The notes below the pieces were generated by a model that saw only the letters and a program-made list of their open reading frames with translations, searched no databases and was not told where the DNA came from. A stretch of DNA of 13,867 nt from Actinomycetota bacterium (GTDB lineage Bacteria > Actinomycetota > Actinomycetes > Nanopelagicales > Nanopelagicaceae): assembly GCA_009704445.1 (NCBI GenBank), contig WLED01000020.1, positions 1 through 13,867 of the forward strand. Direction: 5' to 3'. Both the position numbers and the translations under genes were made by a program. Below, one piece after another: positions 7,107 to 13,867 of this stretch. Within the stretch, counting starts at the first letter, position 1. The number at the start of each line of letters is the position of its first letter.

Positions 7107-7995
7107 TTCGTGAACTCCTTCCGCCAAGTAGACCATTAGGCCTTAGAAGTAAGACGACTAGAAGTACTACAAATGGCACAACAAAAGTTAAAGCAGTACC
7201 TACATATTGCGAAGTAAATGACAAAGTTAAGCCTAAGACAATTCCACCAACTGCTGCGCCGACTAGCGAATCAAGTCCACCAATGACGGCAGCAACAAAA
7301 CCAAAAACAAGTAAAATATCAAGTGAGTAAGGATTCAAATAGCTTCCAGGTGCGATCAGGACGCCTGCAACCGCACCTGCAGCTCCAGAGAAGGCCCAAC
7401 CAATTGTTTGCACTCGATCAACTCTAATTCCAGCTAACCGTGAAATCTCAGGTTGAAAAGCTGCTGCACGTAATGCAAGACCAAGATTAGTTTTCTTAAA
7501 GATAAAGGCGAATATAAGCATTACGATAACGCTTGTGATGATAATTAGAACATCAGTTGCTGAAAATGGATAAACATTCTCACCAATTTTAAAGCCATTT
7601 GTTGAAACGGGTGAAGTTAAGAGTTTTTCTTCACTTCCCCAGATAATTGCTGCTCCACTATGTAAAACGCCAAGCAAACCTAAAGTGACAATAATATTTG
7701 CAACAGGTGCAATAGCTCCCTCTGATGTGCGTTTTGAAAGTGGACGCATCAAGAAATTCTGAACTATCACGGCAAGAATTGCCCCGCCAAGGGCTGCGAT
7801 TGGGATCGCAAGCCAATAACTCCCAGTTCGATTTATAACTTCCCAGCCAATATAGGTCGAAACCATTGCTTGACCGGCTTGTGCAAAATTCACAACTCTG
7901 GTGGATCTGAATACAAGAACTAGAGCTAGCGCCATCAGTGCGTAAATGGAACCTTGGCTAAAGCCAATAAGAATTGATGAAATAAATTGATTCAC
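7099..7995 (-). CDS. livH: ABC importer permease, LivH type
   Basis: A 298-residue inner-membrane permease, the first of the HAAT permease pair, of usual LivH length. The N-terminus FSQGSIYALMALALVLVFRSTRVVNFAQAG carries the family signature (12-41), with NFAQAGQ close to the canonical NFAQG. GLDSLVGAAVGGIVLG near the C-terminus corresponds to the EAA-like loop that contacts the ATPases. The start codon is GTG at 7995, supported by AGGAG (8005-8001) 5 nt upstream, which overlaps the livF stop codon. The 3' end overlaps livM by 8 nt. Together with LivM it should form the heterodimeric channel, powered by LivG and LivF. Confidence 0.95.
   Translation of the reverse strand: MNQFISSILIGFSQGSIYALMALALVLVFRSTRVVNFAQAGQAMVSTYIGWEVINRTGSYWLAIPIAALGGAILAVIVQNFLMRPLSKRTSEGAIAPVANIIVTLGLLGVLHSGAAIIWGSEEKLLTSPVSTNGFKIGENVYPFSATDVLIIITSVIVMLIFAFIFKKTNLGLALRAAAFQPEISRLAGIRVDRVQTIGWAFSGAAGAVAGVLIAPGSYLNPYSLDILLVFGFVAAVIGGLDSLVGAAVGGIVLGLTLSFTSQYVGTALTFVVPFVVLLVVLLLRPNGLLGGRSSRNA
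7115..7120 (-). promoter_or_regulatory. Shine-Dalgarno that fixes the livM start
   Basis: AAGGAG at 7120-7115 stands 8 nt before ATG 7106, inside the final codons of livH. It favours this start over the in-frame ATG at 7136, which would lengthen the protein by ten residues unlike the family. Confidence 0.75.
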
Positions 7996-8000
7996 GATTG

Positions 8001-8005
8001 CTCCT
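8001..8005 (-). promoter_or_regulatory. Shine-Dalgarno of livH supporting a GTG start
   Basis: AGGAG at 8005-8001 on the minus strand stands 5 nt before GTG 7995 and shares two bases with the livF stop codon TAG (8006-8004). It decides the GTG start and implies termination-reinitiation between livF and livH. Confidence 0.75.
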
Positions 8006-8714
8006 AATATCCCAAATACGCAGCGCGGATGGCTGGATCGGCTATGAGATCAGCAGCTGGTCCAATAGCTGCGATTTTTCCAAGATTTAAAACAACACCG
8101 ATATCGGCAATCTTGAGGGCACCCATTGCATTTTGCTCTACAAGTAGAACTGTCATGCTTGAGGAGTTAACAATGTCTCGAATTGTTTGAAAAATCTGCT
8201 CAACAACTAATGGCGCTAATCCAAGTGAAGGTTCATCCAAAAGCAATAACTGTGGTTTTGACATTAATGCTCTACCAATTGCAAGCATCTGTCTTTCTCC
8301 ACCAGATAACGTGTCAGCTCTCTGCTTTAAGCGCTCACCAAGTCGTGGAAAAAGATCTAAAACATATCTCTTAGTTTCCTCGGCTTCTTTTTTATTTCTG
8401 CGCCATAGCGCTCCAAGTTCCAAGTTTTCTTCTACAGTTAATTCTGGAATTACTGACTTGCCTTCAGAAACATGGCTGACGCCTTTTCGAACATGAAGTT
8501 CTGCTTTACCCTTTAATAAGTTGTGATCGCCCCAGCTGGCCTTTCCCGCGGTGGCTTGATTTAATCCAGACAGGGTACGAAGCAATGTAGATTTTCCGGC
8601 ACCGTTTGCGCCAATAACGGCAGTTAATCTTCTTTTCTCAACAATAAAGGAGAGATTGTCGATGGCTCTAATTGCGCCGTGATCAACACTTAAATTTCTA
8701 ACAATAAGACTCAT
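8004..8714 (-). CDS. livF: ABC importer ATPase, LivF type
   Basis: A 236-residue cytoplasmic ATPase, one of the unequal pair that powers the HAAT importer. Walker A is GANGAGKST (35-43), the Q-loop region reads VSEGKSVIPELTVEENL (82-98), the signature is LSGGERQ (136-142) and Walker B with catalytic glutamate is LLLLDEPSLGLAP (156-168). The switch position is LVEQN (Q194) rather than histidine, normal for LivF and not a defect. The C-terminus ends AAYLGY, a common LivF ending. The ATG overlaps the livG stop as ATGA. The livH ribosome-binding site is embedded in its stop codon. All ATPase motifs look intact. Confidence 0.96.
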   Translation of the reverse strand: MSLIVRNLSVDHGAIRAIDNLSFIVEKRRLTAVIGANGAGKSTLLRTLSGLNQATAGKASWGDHNLLKGKAELHVRKGVSHVSEGKSVIPELTVEENLELGALWRRNKKEAEETKRYVLDLFPRLGERLKQRADTLSGGERQMLAIGRALMSKPQLLLLDEPSLGLAPLVVEQIFQTIRDIVNSSSMTVLLVEQNAMGALKIADIGVVLNLGKIAAIGPAADLIADPAIRAAYLGY

Positions 8715-9478
8715 TTAGCACCTGTTCCCAGATATGCCGCAATAACACCGGGGTCGCGACGAACGACATCTGGGGTGCCACTTGAAATTACTTCCCCGAA
8801 ATTCAAAACGTAGATACGGTCACACACTGACATAACAACATCCATGTGGTGCTCCACGATTAATACAGACATAGTTGCGGTCAAATTTCGAATGAGATTG
8901 TTCATCCATTCGATATCGCGTGGACCTAGTCCGCCTGCTGGTTCATCTAACATTAAAATCTTTGGCTCTGACACCAGGGCTCTGGCAATTGCTACTCGCT
9001 TTGTATCTGGATATGACAGAGTGTCTGTACGGCGGTGCATTAAAGTTGTTCCAAAGACTTTTTCTAACGCATTAATTGAGCGATTTCGAAGTTCGGCTTC
9101 ATCGCGCACATCAAATCCAAAAGCAGCAGAGATCAGACCAGTTTTTGCAAATTTTTGTGCGCCGATCATGACATTTTCTAGGACTGTTAACTCAGGAAAT
9201 AATCCAACGCCTTGTAACGTTCGTGCGATTCCCAAATCAGCTAGTTCAAATGGTTTTGGCCAAGAACGCTTATGGCCATCTAGTTCGAGTGAGCCCGTAT
9301 CTGGTTCTACTAGGCCACAGATTGCATTAAACAAAGTGGTCTTTCCCGCACCGTTTGGGCCAATTACTCCCACTACTTCACCGTGGTTTAACTGCAAGTG
9401 CACATCATTGAGTGCGCGCAAACCACCAAAGGAGATAGAAACGCCCTTGGCGTGTAATAGCGGTGAGTTAGTAGACAT
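8711..9478 (-). CDS. livG: ABC importer ATPase, LivG type, with unusual signature motif
   Basis: A 255-residue cytoplasmic ATPase, partner of LivF. Walker A is GPNGAGKTT (40-48), the Q-loop region has ARTLQGVGLFPELTVLENV (85-103), Walker B is ILMLDEPAGGLG (174-185), and the H-loop is LIVEHHMDVV (206-215). A LivG-type insert lies at about 110-135. The ABC signature reads LSYPD (154-158) where LSGGQ or LSYGQ is normal: proline replaces the fourth-position glycine. The frame is open to a TTG at 9511, but ATG 9478 gives the normal N-terminus. It overlaps alr by 11 nt and lacks a Shine-Dalgarno, so it probably depends on coupling to alr. The role as HAAT ATPase is secure; the effect of the altered signature is not known. 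Confidence 0.93.
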   Translation of the reverse strand: MSTNSPLLHAKGVSISFGGLRALNDVHLQLNHGEVVGVIGPNGAGKTTLFNAICGLVEPDTGSLELDGHKRSWPKPFELADLGIARTLQGVGLFPELTVLENVMIGAQKFAKTGLISAAFGFDVRDEAELRNRSINALEKVFGTTLMHRRTDTLSYPDTKRVAIARALVSEPKILMLDEPAGGLGPRDIEWMNNLIRNLTATMSVLIVEHHMDVVMSVCDRIYVLNFGEVISSGTPDVVRRDPGVIAAYLGTGAK

Positions 9479-10574
9479 GAGGTGCGTAGATTCTAGGCAC
9501 ACGAGGCCCAATTCGTGTAACTATCTCGTAATTTATGCTTGAAGAAGCAGCGCCCCAGTCATCTGCCGTGTACTCCCCGCGAGTTCCATCACCGAAAATA
9601 ATCACCCAATCCCCAGATTTGGCTGAAGAGTCTGAACCTAGATCCACTACGAATTGATCCATAGAAACTCGACCGATGATTGGTGCCTTGCGACCATTCA
9701 CAAATACTCCTGCATTTAGAGCTGTCCGAGGAATGCCATCTGCATAACCCATGGCGACAACTCCCAGTTTGGTTGCAGAGTTTGTCACCTGCGTAGCGCC
9801 GTAACCAACTGGTGATCCAGCTGGTACATTTTTTACAAGGTGAAGTTTTGCGCGTAATTGCATAACGGGTTTGAGTGAAAGTTTGTTGCTATCACCCAGT
9901 GTTTTAACATCGGGTGAAAGACCATACATTGCAATTCCAGTACGAACAAAATCAAAAGTGGCATCTGGGTTCATTAATGTGGCAGCAGAGTTTGAAAGGT
10001 GCTTGAACTTCGGTTTGACCCCAACTGCTTCGAGTTGGCTCACCATCTTTTTAAACTGATTTAATTGATCGCTATTTTGTTTTTCTAAGGGCTCATCGGC
10101 TCGGGCAAAGTGGGAAAAAATCCCCACAATATCCACTTTTGAAAAATCAGATGTGAGGAATTCTTCCCACTCATTTAAAAAGCCGCCTCGACTCATTCCT
10201 GTATCTACTTCAATATGAATTCTTGGTTTATTTGCTAATTGTGAAACTTCACTCAATGCTCTGATATCTGCGATTGCAAGATCAATACCTAAATTCACTG
10301 CAGATTGAAAATCAGATCCTGGTGGAACAAGCCATGCCAAAACTGGAGATGTAATTCCGTTTTTCCGCAAAGTGATTGCTTCTTCTAGTAATGCAACCCC
10401 AAGCCAATCTGCACCAGCGGTTTCTGCAGATTTGGCAACCTCCACTAATCCATGACCGTATGCATCAGCTTTAACAACAGCTAGCAATTTTGTCTTGCTC
10501 GTCTTTTTTAAGAGTTCGATATTTTCACTTAGACGTGAAAGATCTATCCGTGCTTCAGCGCGGTTTTCAAACAT
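9468..10574 (-). CDS. alr: Alanine racemase (PLP-dependent)
   Basis: A 368-residue cytoplasmic enzyme of usual length that interconverts L- and D-alanine, giving D-alanine for peptidoglycan. The PLP-binding lysine K35 lies in VVKADAYGHG (33-42) at the start of the TIM barrel. HIEVDTGMSRGG (120-131), HLSNSAA (192-198) and the phosphate-binding end of the barrel, RTGIAMYGLSP (211-221), follow. The second-domain catalytic tyrosine is Y258 in VGYGATQ, and VSMDQ (303-307) supplies the active-site loop from the partner subunit. The ATG at 10574 gives the standard N-terminus but has no Shine-Dalgarno. TAGAGT stands exactly 6 nt before it, so a leaderless transcript may begin here. The 3' end overlaps livG by 11 nt. 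Confidence 0.97.
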   Translation of the reverse strand: MFENRAEARIDLSRLSENIELLKKTSKTKLLAVVKADAYGHGLVEVAKSAETAGADWLGVALLEEAITLRKNGITSPVLAWLVPPGSDFQSAVNLGIDLAIADIRALSEVSQLANKPRIHIEVDTGMSRGGFLNEWEEFLTSDFSKVDIVGIFSHFARADEPLEKQNSDQLNQFKKMVSQLEAVGVKPKFKHLSNSAATLMNPDATFDFVRTGIAMYGLSPDVKTLGDSNKLSLKPVMQLRAKLHLVKNVPAGSPVGYGATQVTNSATKLGVVAMGYADGIPRTALNAGVFVNGRKAPIIGRVSMDQFVVDLGSDSSAKSGDWVIIFGDGTRGEYTADDWGAASSSINYEIVTRIGPRVPRIYAPHVY

Positions 10575-10580
10575 GGATGA

Positions 10581-10586
10581 ACTCTA
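10581..10586 (-). promoter_or_regulatory. Candidate -10 box for a leaderless alr-liv transcript
   Basis: TAGAGT at 10586-10581 is followed by 6 nt and the alr ATG, the geometry of actinobacterial leaderless genes (TANNNT, N6, ATG). The same hexamer is the proposed groES -10. Its first three bases are the stop codon of the preceding PAP2 gene. alr has no Shine-Dalgarno, which fits. The -35 region at 17-18 nt spacing shows only a weak match. Confidence 0.45.
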
Positions 10587-11252
10587 GTGCAACTGACTTT
10601 TCGAAGGAACATACCTATCTATAGCAATAACTGCCACTAATAGTGCGCTACCAATAAACAAACCGCCCAATAAGTCACTAAACCAGTGAGTGCGACGAAT
10701 CAGTGAAACTATGCAGACTGTAAGACTTATAGTTAACACCCCGGCACTTGCTAATCTTCCTTGATATCGATCTACTTTTGCATAGCGATAAATGATGTAG
10801 GCCAGGATCCCCCAAGAAAGAACCGCATTGGATGCATGACCACTAGGAAAAGACATGCCACCGGCATGAAGAAGGTCAAAGCCATCACGTGGTTTTGTGC
10901 GACCTAACATCAACTTAAATGATCCAACAACTAAATTTAGTAAAACTACCGAAAGTACTGCCAAGTTAAGTGGGCGCCATGTTTTGAACTGATAGGCGAT
11001 AAATGCAGCGGCAATTAAAAGCACTGTTGCAGTCAAGCTTCGAAGTCCAAGGTCATCAAGGCGCCTGAGAATGAAACCTTGTATTCCTTCAAACTCTGGT
11101 TGAGGTTGGCTTGCAATCTCTTCATCGTATGCAACAAGTGGACCATTAATTATTACTTGATGAGTCACTAGGAGAAAGCCAAAAAATAGAAGCAACGACC
11201 AGCGAAAAGCTCGAAACATCTGCTTTCTTCTTATTGCAGCTTTAACTAACAT
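10584..11252 (-). CDS. PAP2-family membrane phosphatase
   Basis: A 222-residue integral membrane protein of the PAP2 / phosphatidic-acid-phosphatase superfamily, which removes phosphate from lipid phosphates or pyrophosphates. There are about six hydrophobic segments (near 17-35, 72-90, 95-112, 140-156, 168-185, 194-211). The three motifs are K113 to K120-P121 (the usual arginine before proline is lysine), SFPSGH (134-139) with catalytic H139, and H189 to D193 (HWFSD). The usual SR pair 6-7 residues before H189 is missing; two arginines lie 2-3 residues before it. Between glmS and alr, a role in undecaprenyl pyrophosphate recycling is attractive but unproven. Its ATG overlaps the glmS stop (TAATG). 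A second ATG at 11219 is also possible. Confidence 0.88.
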   Translation of the reverse strand: MLVKAAIRRKQMFRAFRWSLLLFFGFLLVTHQVIINGPLVAYDEEIASQPQPEFEGIQGFILRRLDDLGLRSLTATVLLIAAAFIAYQFKTWRPLNLAVLSVVLLNLVVGSFKLMLGRTKPRDGFDLLHAGGMSFPSGHASNAVLSWGILAYIIYRYAKVDRYQGRLASAGVLTISLTVCIVSLIRRTHWFSDLLGGLFIGSALLVAVIAIDRYVPSKSQLH

Positions 11253-13090
11253 TATTCAACCGTTACGGACTTTGCCAGATTTCTTGGTTGATCGACATCA
11301 TTGCCTCGTGTTACAGCCATTTCGTATGCAAAAACTTGCAATGGAACAGTTGCAAGTATTGGTTGAAAAATTGGACGAGCGGTTGGAATAGTGATCACAT
11401 GCTCCGCCCCTTCAACGACAACTCCTTCTTCTGCAATCACAATAACTCGAGCACCGCGCGCTTTAACTTCTTGAATATTGCTGAGCATTTTTTCATCTAG
11501 TGCATGCTCTTTGCCCGCAGGCAAGATTGCAATCACCGGAGTTCCCTGATCAATCAATGCGATCGGTCCATGCTTTAGTTCACCACCTGCAAATCCTTCA
11601 GCATGAATGTAGGCCAACTCCTTTAGCTTTAATGCACCTTCCAATGCCACAGGGTAACCAATGTTTCTTCCTAAAAACAGAACCGTATCGTTTTTTGCAA
11701 ACTTACGAGTTAATTCTCTTAACGGTTCAACAGTTTCTAAGATTTGCTCAATTTTTCCTGGGAGTTCGAGGAGCTCATTATAAATTTCGTGGACCTGTTT
11801 ATCTGAGAGCGATCCATTTGCTTGGGCTAAATGCAATCCAATTAAGTAGACAGCAATAATCTGAGTAAGTAATGCTTTAGTTGAAGCAACTGCAATCTCT
11901 GGCCCGGCATGGGTGTATAAAACTGCATCCGATTCCCGTGGAATTGTCGAACTATTTGTATTACAAATAGATAGCACTCTGGCACCGGCGGCTTTTGCGT
12001 GTCTCACAGCCATTAATGTGTCCATCGTTTCACCTGATTGAGAAATGGCGATAACTAAAGTTGTTGAATCAATAATTGGATCTCGGTATCTAAACTCACT
12101 TGCAATCTCAACATCGACTGGAATCTTTGCCCATTTTTCAATTGCATACTTTGCTACTAAGCCGGCATGGTAGGCAGTTCCACAGGCAATGACTGTAATT
12201 TTTTTAAGTGATTGGATTTCTTGCTTACTCATATGGAGCTCATCTAGGAGTATTTGATTGTTATCGCTTAATCGCCCAATTAAAGTATCTGCAACTGCTT
12301 TAGGCTGTTCAAAAATCTCCTTAAGCATGAAATGGGCAAAACCACCCTTTTCTGCAGCAGTTGCATCCCATGAGATTTCATAGGTTTTTGGTGTGATTAC
12401 TTTTCCATTCAGATCAGTAACCACAACAGATGTTGTATTCATGGTGACTATTTCATCTTGACCTAATTCGATTGCTTTTTTTGTGTATTCAATGAAAGCA
12501 GAAACATCTGATGCCATAAAGTTTTCACCGTTACCGACTCCAACAACCAATGGTGAGTTACGTCGAACCCCAACAATTTCATCAGGTTTATCGGCATGAA
12601 TTGCAAGAAGAGTAAATGAACCCCGAAGGACCTTTACTGCATCACGCATTGCCTTTGTTAAATCACCTTTATGTTCTTTGCGTAAGTCGCTGAGTAAATG
12701 GGCCACTGATTCTGTATCTGTTTGAGATGAAAACTTATGACCTTTAGCCTCTAAAGCGATACGAAGCTCTGTGTAGTTTTCAATAATTCCGTTGTGGATT
12801 ACTGCAAGCTTTCCTTCATTATCTAGATGAGGATGTGCGTTTTGATCTGTTGGGCCACCATGTGTTGCCCATCGCGTATGTCCGATTCCAGAATGCACAG
12901 AAGGTAAAGAGGAATCAAGTGCACTTTCAAGATTAGAAAGTTTTCCAGCTTTTTTCTCAACAAAAAGTTTTCCCTGTGTTCCAAGTGCAATGCCGGCGGA
13001 ATCGTATCCTCGATATTCCAAACGCCTTAAACCTTCAATCAGTGGAATCGATGCAGACTGCGGTCCTGTGTAACCCACAATTCCGCACAT
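11252..13090 (-). CDS. glmS: Glutamine--fructose-6-phosphate aminotransferase (isomerizing)
   Basis: A 612-residue cytoplasmic enzyme, close to the 609 of E. coli, that makes glucosamine-6-phosphate from fructose-6-phosphate and glutamine, the committed step to UDP-GlcNAc. Domain 1 is the glutaminase: C2 nucleophile after Met removal, HTRWATHG (71-78), HNG (99-101) and TDTES (124-128). Two SIS sugar-isomerase domains follow, with ACGTAYHAG (302-310), SQSGET (350-355) and STKA (403-406). The C-terminus, NLAKSVTVE, carries the conserved lysine of the active site. ATG 13090 has AGGAG (13103-13099) at 8 nt and exposes Cys2, so the start is firm. No glmS-ribozyme-like leader fits: only 58 nt separate it from glmM. 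Cotranscription with glmM is likely. Confidence 0.98.
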   Translation of the reverse strand: MCGIVGYTGPQSASIPLIEGLRRLEYRGYDSAGIALGTQGKLFVEKKAGKLSNLESALDSSLPSVHSGIGHTRWATHGGPTDQNAHPHLDNEGKLAVIHNGIIENYTELRIALEAKGHKFSSQTDTESVAHLLSDLRKEHKGDLTKAMRDAVKVLRGSFTLLAIHADKPDEIVGVRRNSPLVVGVGNGENFMASDVSAFIEYTKKAIELGQDEIVTMNTTSVVVTDLNGKVITPKTYEISWDATAAEKGGFAHFMLKEIFEQPKAVADTLIGRLSDNNQILLDELHMSKQEIQSLKKITVIACGTAYHAGLVAKYAIEKWAKIPVDVEIASEFRYRDPIIDSTTLVIAISQSGETMDTLMAVRHAKAAGARVLSICNTNSSTIPRESDAVLYTHAGPEIAVASTKALLTQIIAVYLIGLHLAQANGSLSDKQVHEIYNELLELPGKIEQILETVEPLRELTRKFAKNDTVLFLGRNIGYPVALEGALKLKELAYIHAEGFAGGELKHGPIALIDQGTPVIAILPAGKEHALDEKMLSNIQEVKARGARVIVIAEEGVVVEGAEHVITIPTARPIFQPILATVPLQVFAYEMAVTRGNDVDQPRNLAKSVTVE

Positions 13091-13148
13091 ATTAGGAACT
13101 CCTAGTTCTTCCTTTTAAACCTATTCTGAGTTTAAAGTGACTTCTCAA

Positions 13149-13867
13149 TTAAGAAAGTTCACTCTTAACCAGATCAGCTAGCTGCGATGCTACCTCTTGA
13201 GCAAGGCTATCACTGGAAGCTTCCACCATGACTCTTACTAGCGGTTCTGTTCCTGATGCACGAAGTAAAACTCGACCAGAATCTCCCATTCGATCCTCTG
13301 CGTTCTTTACCGCTTGAGCAATCACTTGTGATTGGTCCAGTTTGTTCTTGTCTACATTCTTTACATTGATCAAAACTTGTGGAAAACGAACCATGGTTGC
13401 ACTTAACTCTTGAAGTGTTTTTCCAGTTCTTACTACTTCTTGCATCAACTGCAGTGCGGTCAATAAGCCATCGCCTGTATTGGCAAGGTTTCGCATAATC
13501 ACATGACCAGATTGTTCACCGCCCAATACATAACCATGCTCGATCATGTTTTCAAGTACATAACGATCACCAACAGGTGTAGTTACAACATTGATTTTTG
13601 AATCACTCATTGCATGCATAAAACCTAAATTACTCATGACGGTTCCAACTACCGTATCTGACTTTAGTAAGCCTCTATCTTTAAAACTTCTCGCCAAAAT
13701 CGTCAAGATGTGATCTCCGTCGATTTCATTTCCAGCTGCATCAATAGCCAAACAACGATCGGCATCACCATCGTGTGCCACACCTAGGTCGGCTCCCTCT
13801 TTTATAACAGCTGATCTGAGTTGATGAAGATGAGTCGATCCACAATCATCATTAATGTTCCAGCCAT
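13149..13867 (-). CDS. glmM: Phosphoglucosamine mutase GlmM, 5' end beyond window
   Basis: The C-terminal 238 codons or so of a protein that is usually about 450 residues; the frame is open to the right edge. GlmM converts glucosamine-6-phosphate to glucosamine-1-phosphate, the step after GlmS. The first residues visible, WNINDDCGSTH, are the end of domain 2, followed by the metal-binding loop DGDADR in VAHDGDADRCLA. GEQSGH lies in the sugar-binding loop of domain 3, and RASGTEPLVRVMVEA near the end is the phosphate-binding loop of domain 4. The phosphoserine loop is outside the window. An in-frame Met at 13781 is internal, not the start. glmS follows after 58 nt on the same strand. Confidence 0.97.
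   Translation of the reverse strand, partial: GWNINDDCGSTHLHQLRSAVIKEGADLGVAHDGDADRCLAIDAAGNEIDGDHILTILARSFKDRGLLKSDTVVGTVMSNLGFMHAMSDSKINVVTTPVGDRYVLENMIEHGYVLGGEQSGHVIMRNLANTGDGLLTALQLMQEVVRTGKTLQELSATMVRFPQVLINVKNVDKNKLDQSQVIAQAVKNAEDRMGDSGRVLLRASGTEPLVRVMVEASSDSLAQEVASQLADLVKSELS

Noticed and set aside
7107..7136. Longer livM start at 7136
   Set aside because: The ATG at 7106 has a strong Shine-Dalgarno at 8 nt and matches the family N-terminus.
8844..9542. 232-codon open frame on the plus strand
   Set aside because: It lies antisense to livG, whose motifs are unmistakable, and its translation is rich in serine, arginine and proline with no recognisable domain.
13091..13148. Separate glmS promoter or glmS ribozyme / riboswitch in the glmM-glmS gap
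   Set aside because: TTGAGA and TAGGTT are present but 19 nt apart and weak, and 58 nt is too short for a glmS ribozyme. Cotranscription with glmM is simpler.

Overview
The window reads as a chromosomal core segment of a member of the Actinomycetota. Every gene lies on the minus strand, so transcription runs from right to left. The order alr ... tsaE-tsaB-rimI-tsaD-groES-groEL, with glmM and glmS upstream, resembles from memory the arrangement in Mycobacterium and Streptomyces. Base composition is clearly lower in GC than in those genera. Intergenic gaps are tiny and many start and stop codons overlap. Together this suggests a streamlined low-GC actinobacterium such as the freshwater acI / Nanopelagicales group. 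That placement is an inference, not a proof.

Layout in the direction of transcription. (1) 13867-9468: glmM (3' part only), glmS, a PAP2 membrane phosphatase and alr. Their likely theme is supply of cell-wall precursors: amino sugar, lipid carrier and D-alanine. (2) 9478-4771: a complete branched-chain-amino-acid-type (HAAT family) ABC importer, with two ATPases (livG, livF), two permeases (livH, livM) and a substrate-binding protein. (3) 4771-3173: a large secreted alpha/beta hydrolase whose start codon overlaps the stop codon of the binding protein. It ends in a strong stem-loop terminator at 3128-3161. (4) 3111-589: tsaE-tsaB-rimI-tsaD, with three successive 1-4 nt overlaps, encoding the TsaD-TsaB-TsaE machinery for tRNA t6A37 plus the N-acetyltransferase RimI. 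(5) 513-1: a promoter and CIRCE operator (HrcA-type heat-shock control), then groES and the first 18 codons of groEL.

The most notable point is the block at 3173-9478. The importer and the secreted hydrolase sit between alr and tsaE, which are neighbours or nearly so in the relatives I can recall. The importer joins alr by an 11-nt overlap, and the hydrolase is translationally coupled to the binding protein. This suggests a cleave-and-import unit for an unknown extracellular substrate. Neither the binding protein nor the hydrolase has a lipobox; both carry an Ala-Gln-Ala signal-peptidase-I site.

No RNA genes, mobile elements, CRISPR arrays or long repeats were seen. The largest stretch without a gene is 345-588 (244 bp), which holds the groES control region.
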